From NCBI GenBank assembly GCA_903867275.1, contig CAIPQY010000310.1, forward strand, positions 1-21,082: DNA of 21,082 nt, in the 5' to 3' direction. The stretch is from an uncultured bacterium. GTDB lineage: Bacteria > Planctomycetota > Phycisphaerae > Phycisphaerales > SM1A02. The notes under the pieces are model-generated. The model worked only from the letters and a program-made list of their open reading frames with translations. It was not told the DNA's origin and searched no databases. Shown in pieces: positions 14,622 through 21,082 of the stretch. The position numbers were made by a program, and so were the translations under genes. The first letter of the stretch is position 1. Every line of letters begins with the position of its first letter.

Positions 14622-15344
14622 TCACGCGACCTGCGCGGCCTCCTCGATCGGAGGCGTCAGTTGCGTGCGACGCGCGGGCCGGGTCTTCACCACCTGCGGC
14701 CACTCGTGGTCGCCGAACAGGTGCAGGCCGGCATCGCGGCCGATCATGCCCAGTCGTTCGCGGCCGCGCACCTGCAGCGTCTCGTTCAGGAAGCGGATGT
14801 GCCACTCCACCGCGCGCTTGGTGCGGAAGATGCTGCGGGCGATCTCGTCGTTGCTCAGGCCCTGACTCACGCGTCGCAGCGTGTCCAGCTGGCAGCGGGT
14901 GAGGTCTTCCAGCGGGCCCCACTCGTGCGAGCACATGGTGACGCGGGTGGAACGCGGGGTGGCGGCGGTGCCGTTGGCATGGCCGTTGCCGTCGGTGTGC
15001 GGATTCAGCAGGCCCACCACGGCGGTGGACACCGTGACGCCGTTCTGCGTGATCGGCTGCGGAACCGCCACGAATTCGTGGGCGATGCCATCCAGGATGG
15101 CCAGGGCCGAGTGCTGACGCTGTTCGGTGATGGTGCGGCGGATCACCTGCAGCCATTCGCGCAGCACGGGCGGCGACAGCACGGCGCGCAGCGAGGCGGC
15201 GCTCTGCAGGTCCTTGGGCACGCGGCCATTTCGGCAGGTGCGGCGGTCGTGCACCGTGCCGTCGCCATCGACGAAGGCGACGAACGGGTCGAGGTGTTCC
15301 ATCACGCTGGTGGAGGCCGTCGGTGAGAGCATGTCGAGTTGCAT
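14622..15344 (-). CDS. LuxR-type transcriptional regulator with PAS-like N-terminus
   Basis: A 240-residue protein. The C-terminal part (about 145-210) is a LuxR/GerE helix-turn-helix: LTRCQLDTLRRVSQGLSNDEIARSIFRTKRAVEWHIRFL, with the typical invariant Glu/Ile/Ala and recognition-helix spacing. Residues about 15-112 look like a PAS-type sensor fold (DPFVAFVDGDGTVHD and a strand-rich second half ending in STAVVGLL), but no cofactor residue is evident. No phospho-acceptor receiver domain is present. A flexible Gly/Asn/Thr-rich linker lies at 113-135. The start at 15344 has AAAGGGA about 8 bases upstream. It is divergent, across 459 bases, from the methyltransferase-esterase fusion, which it may control; that is inference. 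Confidence 0.82.
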   Translation of the reverse strand: MQLDMLSPTASTSVMEHLDPFVAFVDGDGTVHDRRTCRNGRVPKDLQSAASLRAVLSPPVLREWLQVIRRTITEQRQHSALAILDGIAHEFVAVPQPITQNGVTVSTAVVGLLNPHTDGNGHANGTAATPRSTRVTMCSHEWGPLEDLTRCQLDTLRRVSQGLSNDEIARSIFRTKRAVEWHIRFLNETLQVRGRERLGMIGRDAGLHLFGDHEWPQVVKTRPARRTQLTPPIEEAAQVA

Positions 15345-15422
15345 CTGGAATGTCCCTTTCTGGAGGAGTGCGGTGGGAACTTCATTTGGATGCATGCGCA
15401 ACGAGTCGCATCTGCATGGCAC

Positions 15423-15443
15423 GCATCTTGGCGTGCAAGATGC
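15423..15443. promoter_or_regulatory. Palindrome upstream of luxR, candidate operator
   Basis: Perfect arms GCATCTTG (15423-15430) and CAAGATGC (15436-15443) separated by 5 bases, 79 bases upstream of the luxR start. Total length of 21 bases and two-fold symmetry fit a dimeric LuxR-type or similar regulator. Confidence 0.4.
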
Positions 15444-15684
15444 GGCGCGCAAGGGCATTTCGTGATTCCGCGGGTCGAATCGCGTTGTCCTCGTGCGTTG
15501 TTGCAGTTGGTGCGCGCGGGTGCGCGTGTGCATGCGAGCGCAGTGTTCACGACGATTCGTCGATGATTTCGTCGCGACGCAATCGGTGCCACAGTGCGCG
15601 CCTCGCTGATGGCTTGGTGGGGCGAGCGTGTGCACGCCGGGTGTCGCCCGACGCGAGGACTGGCGACAACATGGATGCGCGCGG

Positions 15685-15712
15685 TTGTGCGCGAGCGAAG
15701 TTGATCTAGGGT
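15685..15712 (+). promoter_or_regulatory. Candidate promoter of the methyltransferase-esterase fusion
   Basis: TTGTGC (15685-15690), 16 bases, TAGGGT (15707-15712). It would give a leader of about 85 bases before the GTG at 15804. Confidence 0.35.
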
Positions 15713-15803
15713 GCAGCGTGCGCGGTGCTGCACGCCAGGATCGGCGTCGTTCGCCGCGCATCACCACACGCACGGCGGCGACGCCAGCAGGAAGGAGCAT
15801 GCG

Positions 15804-17705
15804 GTGCACGCAGTTGATCGCGCGCAGGAGCGAATGGTTGCTGAGCAGGTGGTCTCGCGCGGCGTGCGTGATCCGGTGTTGCTGCAGGCGCTGCGCGAGG
15901 TGCCGCGCGAGGCGTTCGTTTCGGAGCGTCACCGCGAGTTCGCGTGGCACGATGTGCCGTTGCCGCTCGACGCCTCCGTGGAGGTGCTGCCTGCCTTCTC
16001 TGTGGCGATGCTCCTGGAGGCCTGCGAGTTGCGGCCGGGCCACCGCGTGCTGGAGATCGGTACGGGCGCTGGCTACCTGACCGCCGTGCTGAGCCGCGTG
16101 GTGGGACTGGTGGTCACCATCGAATGGAGCGCCACGCGCGCCGGCCCGGCTGAAGAGCGTCTGCGCAAGCTTGGATGTCGCAATGTGACGGTGCTGCAGC
16201 GCCCGCCCACCGTTGGCTGCGCCGAGGCCGCGCCATTCGACGCCATCGTGGTGTCGACACGGTGCATGGGATTGCCGACGCCGCTGCTGCCGCAGCTTCG
16301 TGTTGGCGGCGTGTTCACCATGTCGGTTGGCGAGACGCAGCGAGCGCAGCGGCTGCTGCGCATTCGCAGGACGGGCGCGTCGGCGTTTCATCCAGAGGCG
16401 CTCGGACCTGCGGCGCTTGTGCCAGTGCTCGTGCGCGTCGCCGACGCCCAGCCGATGGATCCACTGGCAGTGCCGGTGACGCGTCTTCGAGCGCCGGACA
16501 CATCGCCTGCCGCGGTGTTGCGCGACGTGTGCGAGCCGTTCGCCGACGACTTCGACGCCGTGGCCGAGCGGCTGGCTGCGCGCGTGAACGGGTCGCAGGT
16601 GGTGCTGGTGGGTGGCGCATCGGATGGCACGCGGCAGTTCCATGCGCTGCGAGCCCGGCTCACGCGCAGGTTGCTCGAGCACGAGGGCTTCGATGTGCTG
16701 GCGATCGATGGCGATGTGGAAGGGGCCGGAAGCGCATCGGACGCACCGGTGGCGTCGCCAGCCTGGAGCGTCCACAACCCCGAGACCGCGTCGCTGCTGC
16801 AATGGATGAGCGCCGCGGCGTCCGGTTCACGACCGCTCGCCGCATGCGGGTTGGACGTGTTCGCGCGCATCCGTTCCCTGCGAACGGCGCTTCGACACAT
16901 GCAGACCCAGGATGCGCACGCGGCCGATGCCGCGCGCACGCGCTATGCAAGCCTCACGCCGTGGCAGTGTGACGCCGAAGCCTTCGATCACGCGAGCGCC
17001 ATGGGGCGGTTGGGGCGCATGGTGCCGGCGTTGGCAGGCCGCCTGGCATCGCTGCATGCGCGGCGTGTCGCGACCGCGCGTGTGGCTGGCCGCTGGTACG
17101 CGGAGCCGGAACTGGTCGAGCGCATGCGTCGCGAGGCGCTGTCGCACTACGTGGAGATGCTGCGCGGCCATCCGGAAGCGTGGTCGATGCGCAATCGGCA
17201 TCTGGCCGACGCGCTGCACACGCTGCAGTGCGCGCGGGGTGGGCAGGCCCGCGTGGTGGTCTGGACCAGCGGGCCCAACGCGGGACATGCCGGCGCCACG
17301 GAGATGGGCGCGCGCGGGGAGGCGAGCCTTGGGCAGCTGGTGCGCGAAAGGCTTGGGTCGCGCGCCTGCCTGATCGGCATGGGCACGCATCATGGAACCG
17401 TGACCGTGCCAGGCGCCTGGGATGGGACGCCGCAGGTGCGCCCGGTTCCCGATGCGCACCGCGACAGCTGCGAGCGTCTGCTGCACGAGACCGGCGTGCC
17501 GCGCTTCCTGCTGCCGCTGCGGACATTGGGCAACGGCGAGGCGCACGCGGCACTTGCCACACCACGGTTGCAGCGCTTCTGCGGCGCGGTGTACAGCCCC
17601 GAGAGCGAATTGCGGAGTCACTGCTACCAGACATCGCTGCCGGCGCAGTTCGACGAGTACGTGTGGTTCGATCAGACCGAGGCGTTGGCGACCGGGCCGG
17701 CCTGA
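15804..17705 (+). CDS. isoaspartyl-methyltransferase-like / erythromycin-esterase-like fusion, both active sites altered
   Basis: A 633-residue protein starting at a GTG with GGAAGGAG 6 bases upstream. Residues 1-215 follow the protein-L-isoaspartate O-methyltransferase fold, including the SAM loop RVLEIGTGAGYLTAVLSRVV (81-100) and APFDAIVVS. However, the usual GQTISQP loop reads ASVEVLPAF (57-65), and the GDG loop reads QRPPTVG (132-138). Residues 250-625 follow the erythromycin-esterase family, ending in SCERLLHETGVPRFLL and QFDEYVWFDQTEAL. The GEATHGT motif is GGASDGT (270-276) and WAHNSHLGD is WTSGPNAGH (487-495), so the expected Glu and three His are missing. The reading frame is intact with normal codon use, which argues against decay. 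PCMT-Ere fusions are known in proteobacteria; this looks like a divergent, possibly non-catalytic member. Antibiotic resistance should not be inferred. Confidence 0.8.
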   Translation: MHAVDRAQERMVAEQVVSRGVRDPVLLQALREVPREAFVSERHREFAWHDVPLPLDASVEVLPAFSVAMLLEACELRPGHRVLEIGTGAGYLTAVLSRVVGLVVTIEWSATRAGPAEERLRKLGCRNVTVLQRPPTVGCAEAAPFDAIVVSTRCMGLPTPLLPQLRVGGVFTMSVGETQRAQRLLRIRRTGASAFHPEALGPAALVPVLVRVADAQPMDPLAVPVTRLRAPDTSPAAVLRDVCEPFADDFDAVAERLAARVNGSQVVLVGGASDGTRQFHALRARLTRRLLEHEGFDVLAIDGDVEGAGSASDAPVASPAWSVHNPETASLLQWMSAAASGSRPLAACGLDVFARIRSLRTALRHMQTQDAHAADAARTRYASLTPWQCDAEAFDHASAMGRLGRMVPALAGRLASLHARRVATARVAGRWYAEPELVERMRREALSHYVEMLRGHPEAWSMRNRHLADALHTLQCARGGQARVVVWTSGPNAGHAGATEMGARGEASLGQLVRERLGSRACLIGMGTHHGTVTVPGAWDGTPQVRPVPDAHRDSCERLLHETGVPRFLLPLRTLGNGEAHAALATPRLQRFCGAVYSPESELRSHCYQTSLPAQFDEYVWFDQTEALATGPA

Positions 17706-17774
17706 CGCGCGGCGACGGTCGCTCTGTCCGCGGCATCGACACGGGTGTGGGTGCCCATGCCGATGCCCCGGGTG

Positions 17775-18323
17775 TCACGTCGTGGTGTGGACGCGCTGCG
17801 GCCGCGCCTGCATGGACTCGCCCAGCCGTTTCAGTCGCGATTCGGCGCGGCGTTCATCCGCCATCGAGAGCGCAAGTTGTCCGGCCATGTCGTGCAGCCC
17901 CAGCACGCCGGCCCAGGTGCACACGCTTTCGTAGCTGGCGATCTCGTCGTGCTCCAGATGCTGCGCCACGGCGATCAGGGCCGCGTCGCGCACCGAAGGC
18001 TCCAGCGTCTGGTCGCTTGCCAGCTCGATGCAGTCTTCCAGCAGTCCGCGCTTGCCACGATTGCGCAGCGGGGTGGGCCGCGTCTCCTGTCCATCCAGCA
18101 CGCGCTTCAGGCGCAGGATGTGCTCGCGCGTCTCCGATCCATGCAGCCGGAACAGGTAGGCCAGCTGCGGGTTCGATGCGGCGCGTGCCAGCTCGGTGAG
18201 CACCTGCACGGTGTCCTTCTCGGCGGCGTACAGGTCGCGCACCTGCGCCATCATCAGATCGTGCAGGTTGGTGGTCGGCGTGGCGGGCGCGAGCGGTGGC
18301 GTGGCGACAAGGTCTCGGTCCAT
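17775..18323 (-). CDS. DUF892 ferritin-like stress protein (YciE/YciF family)
   Basis: A 182-residue helical protein of the DUF892 family. It shows LMMAQVRDLYAAEKDTVQVLTEL (first helix), LFRLHGSETREHILRLKRVLDG, VRDAALIAVAQHLEHDEIASYE and LALSMADERRAESRL. The Glu and His residues in AAEK, HxxET, EH and DE sit where the ferritin-like di-metal site is expected. Members are induced by osmotic, oxidative or stationary-phase stress, but the reaction is unknown. Its ATG lies 3 bases after the hsp20 stop, so the two are translationally coupled. It is convergent with the fusion gene across 69 bases, in which I see no strong terminator. Confidence 0.88.
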   Translation of the reverse strand: MDRDLVATPPLAPATPTTNLHDLMMAQVRDLYAAEKDTVQVLTELARAASNPQLAYLFRLHGSETREHILRLKRVLDGQETRPTPLRNRGKRGLLEDCIELASDQTLEPSVRDAALIAVAQHLEHDEIASYESVCTWAGVLGLHDMAGQLALSMADERRAESRLKRLGESMQARPQRVHTTT

Positions 18324-18326
18324 GGG

Positions 18327-18815
18327 TCAGCTCGCGTTCGCGCCGGTGCGCGTGTTCGAGGGGCGGATCGCGATGTGCTTGGGCTTCACGCCCGCACGCT
18401 TGCCGATGTGCACGCACACCACGCCCTGGTCGGTCTCGGCGGTCACCTTGTCCGGGTCCACGCTTTCGGGCAACTCGATCACCCGGCGGAACTCGCCGAA
18501 GCGCCGCTCGCACTGGTAGAAGTCCTCGCCGCGCTTCTCGGTCTTCTCGCGCTTGGTGCCGCTGATCGACAGCGTGGTGCCGAGCACCGTCACCTCCAGG
18601 TCTTCCGACGCGATGCCGGGCACCTCGGCCCGAACGGTCACCTCCGTGTCGCTTTCGCTCACATCGATCGCGGGCAGCCAGCCCTCGTTCCGCAGCATCT
18701 TCGACTCGACGTCCGAGCCACCGAACATGCGCTCGATGGTGCGATCCATCTCCTCGCGGATGCGCGAGAGATTCCCGTTGATCGGATTGCGGTGTTTCCA
18801 GAGCGTGAGATTCAT
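18327..18815 (-). CDS. Hsp20 small heat-shock protein
   Basis: A 162-residue alpha-crystallin-domain chaperone. After an N-terminal arm (NPINGNLSRIREEMDRTIERMF), the crystallin domain runs from about 46 to 140: WLPAIDVSESDTEVTVRAEVPG, DLEVTVLGTTLSISG, FYQCERRFGEFRRVIELPESVDPDKVTAE and GVVCVHI. A C-terminal IAI (IxI-type) motif follows in HIAIRPSN. Such proteins hold unfolding clients as oligomers. AAGGAG lies 7 bases before the ATG. First gene of the hsp20-DUF892 operon. I see no CIRCE element upstream. Confidence 0.94.
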   Translation of the reverse strand: MNLTLWKHRNPINGNLSRIREEMDRTIERMFGGSDVESKMLRNEGWLPAIDVSESDTEVTVRAEVPGIASEDLEVTVLGTTLSISGTKREKTEKRGEDFYQCERRFGEFRRVIELPESVDPDKVTAETDQGVVCVHIGKRAGVKPKHIAIRPSNTRTGANAS

Positions 18816-18875
18816 GGCGGGTCTCCTTGTGGTGGTGGCGATGCCTTGCGCGGCAACGCTTTGCAGTGCGGGCCG

Positions 18876-18903
18876 ACCGTACGAGATGCGTGCACGGCCG
18901 CAA
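18876..18903 (-). promoter_or_regulatory. Candidate promoter of hsp20
   Basis: Minus strand TTGCGG (18898-18903), 16 bases, TACGGT (18876-18881). Leader of about 55 bases to the hsp20 start. Confidence 0.4.
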
Positions 18904-18942
18904 GCGCGTTCACGCGGAATGCGTCCCGTCCTCGCGCGCGGC

Positions 18943-18971
18943 GAAATCGCGGCAAACGCCTGGAAATCGCG
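18943..18971. repeat. Direct repeat GAAATCGCG at 20-base spacing
   Basis: GAAATCGCG at 18943-18951 and again at 18963-18971, close to two helical turns apart and about 40-70 bases upstream of the hsp20 -35. Possible binding site for a regulator on one face of the helix. Confidence 0.3.
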
Positions 18972-19040
18972 TGGCTTCGGCGCGTGCGAGGTCAGCGTGA
19001 TCTGGGCAGTGCACGCATCGGCGCACGCCGAAAACGCTCG

Positions 19041-19046
19041 TAGCGT
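19041..19046 (+). promoter_or_regulatory. -10 hexamer upstream of the 88-residue protein
   Basis: TAGCGT ending 8 bases before the ATG at 19055; no Shine-Dalgarno. Confidence 0.35.
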
Positions 19047-19054
19047 GTCATGCC

Positions 19055-19321
19055 ATGAGCCGATTCCACCGAGTCATCTTCCACCCCACCAGGCCCGACA
19101 CCAGTCCGCACCTCGCACCCGTCGACCGCAAGCGTTCGGGCAAGCACGCGGGTCACACGCCACCGCCGTGGGTGGCCTCGCCCGATGCGCCCGCGGGTGC
19201 GTCCACGCCTCCGCCGCCGGCACCGGTTCAGCGGAAGGGTTCGGTCGATCCGTCGTCCGCCAAGAGCGCGAAGGACGGCAAGCGCGCCACCCGCGGTTCC
19301 AGTCGCAAGTCGAAGCCGTAA
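19055..19321 (+). CDS. small basic Pro/Lys-rich hypothetical protein
   Basis: An 88-residue protein of low complexity. It has a short hydrophobic/aromatic start (MSRFHRVIFHP), a Pro/Ala-rich middle (ASTPPPPAPVQRKG) and a strongly basic Lys/Arg/Ser tail (GKRATRGSSRKSKP). No domain is recognised; it is probably disordered and could bind nucleic acid or another polyanion. Support for it being real: a -10 hexamer at leaderless spacing, no competing gene on the other strand, and a stop that abuts the next gene's promoter. Against: short, compositionally biased, and no homologue that I can name. Confidence 0.45.
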   Translation: MSRFHRVIFHPTRPDTSPHLAPVDRKRSGKHAGHTPPPWVASPDAPAGASTPPPPAPVQRKGSVDPSSAKSAKDGKRATRGSSRKSKP

Positions 19322-19324
19322 CAT
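19319..19324 (+). promoter_or_regulatory. -10 hexamer of the DsbD-N-like gene, overlapping the previous stop
   Basis: TAACAT includes the TAA stop of the preceding small gene and ends 8 bases before the ATG at 19333. No Shine-Dalgarno is present. Confidence 0.4.
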
Positions 19325-19332
19325 CGCGCGCC

Positions 19333-20145
19333 ATGATGCAGTTCTGCATGACATGGTTGCTCGCGGTGACGATGATGCTGGTGCCCGCCGGCGAGCCGGA
19401 GGTGAAGCCGGTGAAGATGCAGGGCGCGCAGTGGTGTCGCCTGCCCGATGGGCGTGCGGCGTTGATGGTGAACTTCATGGTGCAGCCGGGCTGGCACATG
19501 TACTGGACGAATCCCGGCGACAGCGGGGGCCCGCCGGTGGCCAAGGCCACGCTGCCCGATGGCTGGAAGCTGGGCACGCCCATCTGGCCCAGGCCCTCCG
19601 TGCTGAAGCACGACGATGAGGTGCTGTTCGTGCACGAGGGCGCGTGGAGCTGGCTCGTGCCCGTGGAAGGCCCCGCATCCGATGCGCTGCCGACCTTTGG
19701 CTTCGAGTTGCGCGTGTCGTGGATGGTGTGCAAGGAAGCGTGCGAGATCGGCAAGGCCTCGTTGCAGGTGGTGCCGCCATCCGTTCCGCCGCAAGCCGCG
19801 CCCACCAAGGGTGGTGCGGGATCGTTTCCCATCAAGCCGGGCTCGGGCGACAGCACCATCTGCGCCGACGGTGGCCTTCACCTGCGATTCGATGCGCGCG
19901 GTCAATCGTCGGCCCGTTTCCTGCAGGCGACCAACCCCGGGGTGCAGGTGAACGGCTCCAACCCGGTTCCTGCGCGAATTTCGGAGGGCAAGGCGCTTCT
20001 CGATGCGCCGCTGCAGATCCGGCCGGAAGACTCGCTTGGACAAGAACTTGCGATTTCCGGCCTGCTGCTGCTCGGCGATGCGATCGGCGATCCATGTGTG
20101 TGGATTCGGCAATCGGTGTCGACCCCTGCGCGTTCGGCGCCGTAG
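19333..20145 (+). CDS. secreted DsbD N-terminal-domain-like protein
   Basis: A 270-residue exported protein with a short signal peptide (MMQFCMTWLLAVTMMLVPAG). The region about 30-155 matches the periplasmic alpha domain of DsbD/ScsB-type thiol-disulfide proteins: VQPGWHMYWTNPGDSGGPP, PIWPRP, VPVEGPASD and WMVCKEACEIGKASLQV, where Cys134 and Cys138 form the likely redox pair. DsbD itself continues into eight membrane helices and a thioredoxin domain. Here the second half (160-270) is another soluble strand-rich part with no membrane segments. It may act as a periplasmic thiol shuttle for the redoxin encoded 42 bases downstream; this is inference. A second ATG at 19336 is equally possible as start. 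Confidence 0.75.
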   Translation: MMQFCMTWLLAVTMMLVPAGEPEVKPVKMQGAQWCRLPDGRAALMVNFMVQPGWHMYWTNPGDSGGPPVAKATLPDGWKLGTPIWPRPSVLKHDDEVLFVHEGAWSWLVPVEGPASDALPTFGFELRVSWMVCKEACEIGKASLQVVPPSVPPQAAPTKGGAGSFPIKPGSGDSTICADGGLHLRFDARGQSSARFLQATNPGVQVNGSNPVPARISEGKALLDAPLQIRPEDSLGQELAISGLLLLGDAIGDPCVWIRQSVSTPARSAP

Positions 20146-20187
20146 CCTTTCCTCGCGCTTCGCATTCCCCAACCAGGAGACTCTGTC

Positions 20188-20874
20188 ATGAAGAACACTC
20201 GTTTGATCGCCGTTCTCGTCTCGTCCGCATTCGCGTTCACGGCCGTTGCCGTGGCCAGCGATGGCATCAAGCCCGGCCGCATCGCCGGCGCCGTGCTGCG
20301 CGGTGGCAAGGACAAGGACAAGGATGCGAAGGTGCTGAAGATCGGCGACAAGGTGCCCGACTTCACCGCCACCGACGTGAACGGCAAGCAGGTGAAGTTC
20401 AGCGACTTCGCCGGCAAGACCGTGGTGCTTCAGTGGGTGAACCCCGGCTGCCCGGTGTGCCGCAAGGTGACCGAGAGCGGTCAGGTGGCCCAGATGATCA
20501 CCGACGCGAAGGCCATCGACCCAAACGTGGTGTTCCTGATGGTGAACAGCACCGCCAGCACCGCGAGCGATCCGAAGGCCACCGCCGACTACCTGAGCAG
20601 CCACAAGGTGCAGTCCACCGCGGCGCTGATCGATGGTGACGGCAAGGTGGGCCACATGTTCGACGCCAAGACCACGCCCGACCTGTTCGTGGTGGATTCG
20701 AAGGGCACGCTGGTGTACGGCGGCGCCTTCGACGACAGCAGCGACCGCGGCGAGACCGCCGGCAAGACCAACTACGTGCTGAACACCCTGAAGCAGCTGA
20801 AGGCCGGCGAGAGCGTGAGCCCCAGCACCACCAAGCCCTACGGCTGCAGCGTGAAGTACGGCAAGAAGGACTGA
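20188..20874 (+). CDS. secreted thioredoxin-fold redoxin (AhpC/TSA-like)
   Basis: A 228-residue exported protein. The signal peptide covers about 1-24 (ending AVAS). A Lys/Asp run KDKDKDAK at 41-48 precedes a peroxiredoxin/thioredoxin-like domain (50-210): IGDKVPDFTATDVNGKQVKF, VVLQWVNPGCPVCRKV with a CxxC pair (C88, C91), KTTPDLFVVDSKGTLVYGGAFDD and NYVLNTLKQL. A third conserved Cys lies in the C-terminal PYGCSVKYG. This arrangement is that of a planctomycete-common redoxin family; the partner and substrate are unknown. AGGAG lies about 8 bases upstream of the start. Probably co-transcribed with the DsbD-N-like gene. A strong terminator follows. Confidence 0.88.
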   Translation: MKNTRLIAVLVSSAFAFTAVAVASDGIKPGRIAGAVLRGGKDKDKDAKVLKIGDKVPDFTATDVNGKQVKFSDFAGKTVVLQWVNPGCPVCRKVTESGQVAQMITDAKAIDPNVVFLMVNSTASTASDPKATADYLSSHKVQSTAALIDGDGKVGHMFDAKTTPDLFVVDSKGTLVYGGAFDDSSDRGETAGKTNYVLNTLKQLKAGESVSPSTTKPYGCSVKYGKKD

Positions 20875-20901
20875 GTCGGCCGCAACAGCCTGTGCAAACG
20901 A

Positions 20902-20939
20902 AAGGAGCCCGGCCGCAAAGCCGGGCTCCTTCTCTTTTT
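20902..20939 (+). terminator. Intrinsic terminator after the redoxin gene
   Basis: 12-base arms AAGGAGCCCGGC (20902-20913) and GCCGGGCTCCTT (20920-20931) around CGCAAA, followed by TCTCTTTTT. It is the only terminator here with a full T-run. Confidence 0.92.
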
Positions 20940-20953
20940 CGCTCGTTCGTCGC

Positions 20954-21082
20954 TCAGCCCTGGCCGGTCGGCATGATCACGTAGGTGAATTCCTGGCCCA
21001 CGCGGAACACGCCCGGCTTGTTGGGGGCCTTCATCTCCAGCGTGATCTCGGGGCTGTCCACCAGGCGCAGCGCCTCGGTGAC
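20954..21082 (-). CDS. dnaN: DNA polymerase III beta subunit (sliding clamp), C-terminal fragment
   Basis: Only the last 42 residues are in the window; the rest lies beyond the right edge. The reading EALRLVDSPEITLEMKAPN, then KPGVFRVGQEFTYVIMPT, matches the end of the third clamp domain, including the YVIMP motif that closes the sliding clamp fold and contributes to the peptide-binding pocket. A three-residue tail (GQG) follows. No dnaA or origin features are visible in the part available. Confidence 0.85.
   Translation of the reverse strand, partial: VTEALRLVDSPEITLEMKAPNKPGVFRVGQEFTYVIMPTGQG

Larger units (their letters stand above)
15345..15803. other. 459-base divergent intergenic region
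   Basis: No convincing gene on either strand. By eye there is no TA dinucleotide from 15345 until the candidate -10 at 15707, so no TAnnnT promoter for luxR is visible. It holds a perfect 8-base palindromic pair at 15423-15443, a related GCATCTG copy at 15408-15414, and several TTCGTCG/CGACGA motifs near 15550-15577. It is the longest gap in the window and is likely a regulatory region. Confidence 0.5.

Noticed and set aside
15345..16802. Extension of the LuxR frame upstream to make a protein of over 700 residues.
   Set aside because: The extra part is low-complexity His/Arg/Gln sequence antisense to the fusion gene and crosses the intergenic region. The regulator is complete from 15344.
15804..17705. 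Reading the fusion gene as a macrolide-resistance determinant.
   Set aside because: The esterase-like half lacks the Glu and His residues of the family's active-site motifs, and the context is stress genes and not a mobile resistance element.
17706..17774. GACAC/GTGTC repeat in the gap between the fusion gene and DUF892 as a terminator.
   Set aside because: Pairing stops after five bases and there is no T-run.

Overview
This is a GC-rich chromosomal window with a planctomycete-like gene content, most likely from a Phycisphaerae-type bacterium. That placement is inference from the company of genes: a two-domain DUF1080 (3-keto-disaccharide hydrolase) protein, a DsbD-N-like secreted protein next to a redoxin, a short LuxR regulator with a PAS-like front half, a ThiE with an extra N-terminal domain, and many small lipoproteins. 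I see no insertion sequence, prophage, integrase, CRISPR array, tRNA or rRNA. The region reads as stable housekeeping and stress DNA with short gaps and a continuous codon bias.

Layout, left to right. A partial FAD/NAD(P)-binding oxidoreductase runs off the left edge behind an HNH nuclease gene (both minus). A hypothetical gene (minus) is divergent from a secreted two-domain DUF1080 protein (plus). Convergent to that is queD (minus). Next is a minus-strand ribosomal/tRNA operon, rpsP-trmD-rplS, without rimM. Then come a site-2 protease-type membrane peptidase and a YtcJ-like amidohydrolase (minus). Two plus-strand lipoprotein genes follow, one unknown and one patatin-like. A Tat-exported Mn-type superoxide dismutase (minus) is divergent from thiE and a PhnP-like metallo-beta-lactamase-fold gene, which are joined by an ATGA overlap. 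An isolated atpG (ATP synthase gamma) follows, then a convergent rhodanese-like lipoprotein and a LuxR-type regulator (minus).

The right third looks stress related. The LuxR gene is divergent, across a 459-base gap, from a fusion of an isoaspartyl-methyltransferase-like domain and an erythromycin-esterase-like domain. In both halves the usual catalytic residues appear to be lost. Convergent to it is an hsp20-DUF892 (ferritin-like) operon. The window ends with a tiny basic protein, the DsbD-N-like protein, a thioredoxin-fold redoxin, a strong terminator, and the C-terminal end of dnaN (minus).

The most interesting pattern is shared by many genes. About eleven starts have no Shine-Dalgarno sequence but carry a TAnnnT-like -10 hexamer ending 6 to 9 bases before the start codon, as expected for leaderless mRNAs. 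One divergent pair is separated by only 17 bases, with two overlapping, opposed -10 hexamers each exactly 6 bases from its start codon. The superoxide dismutase combines this leaderless-type start with an internal start that has a good Shine-Dalgarno, suggesting exported and cytosolic forms from one gene.
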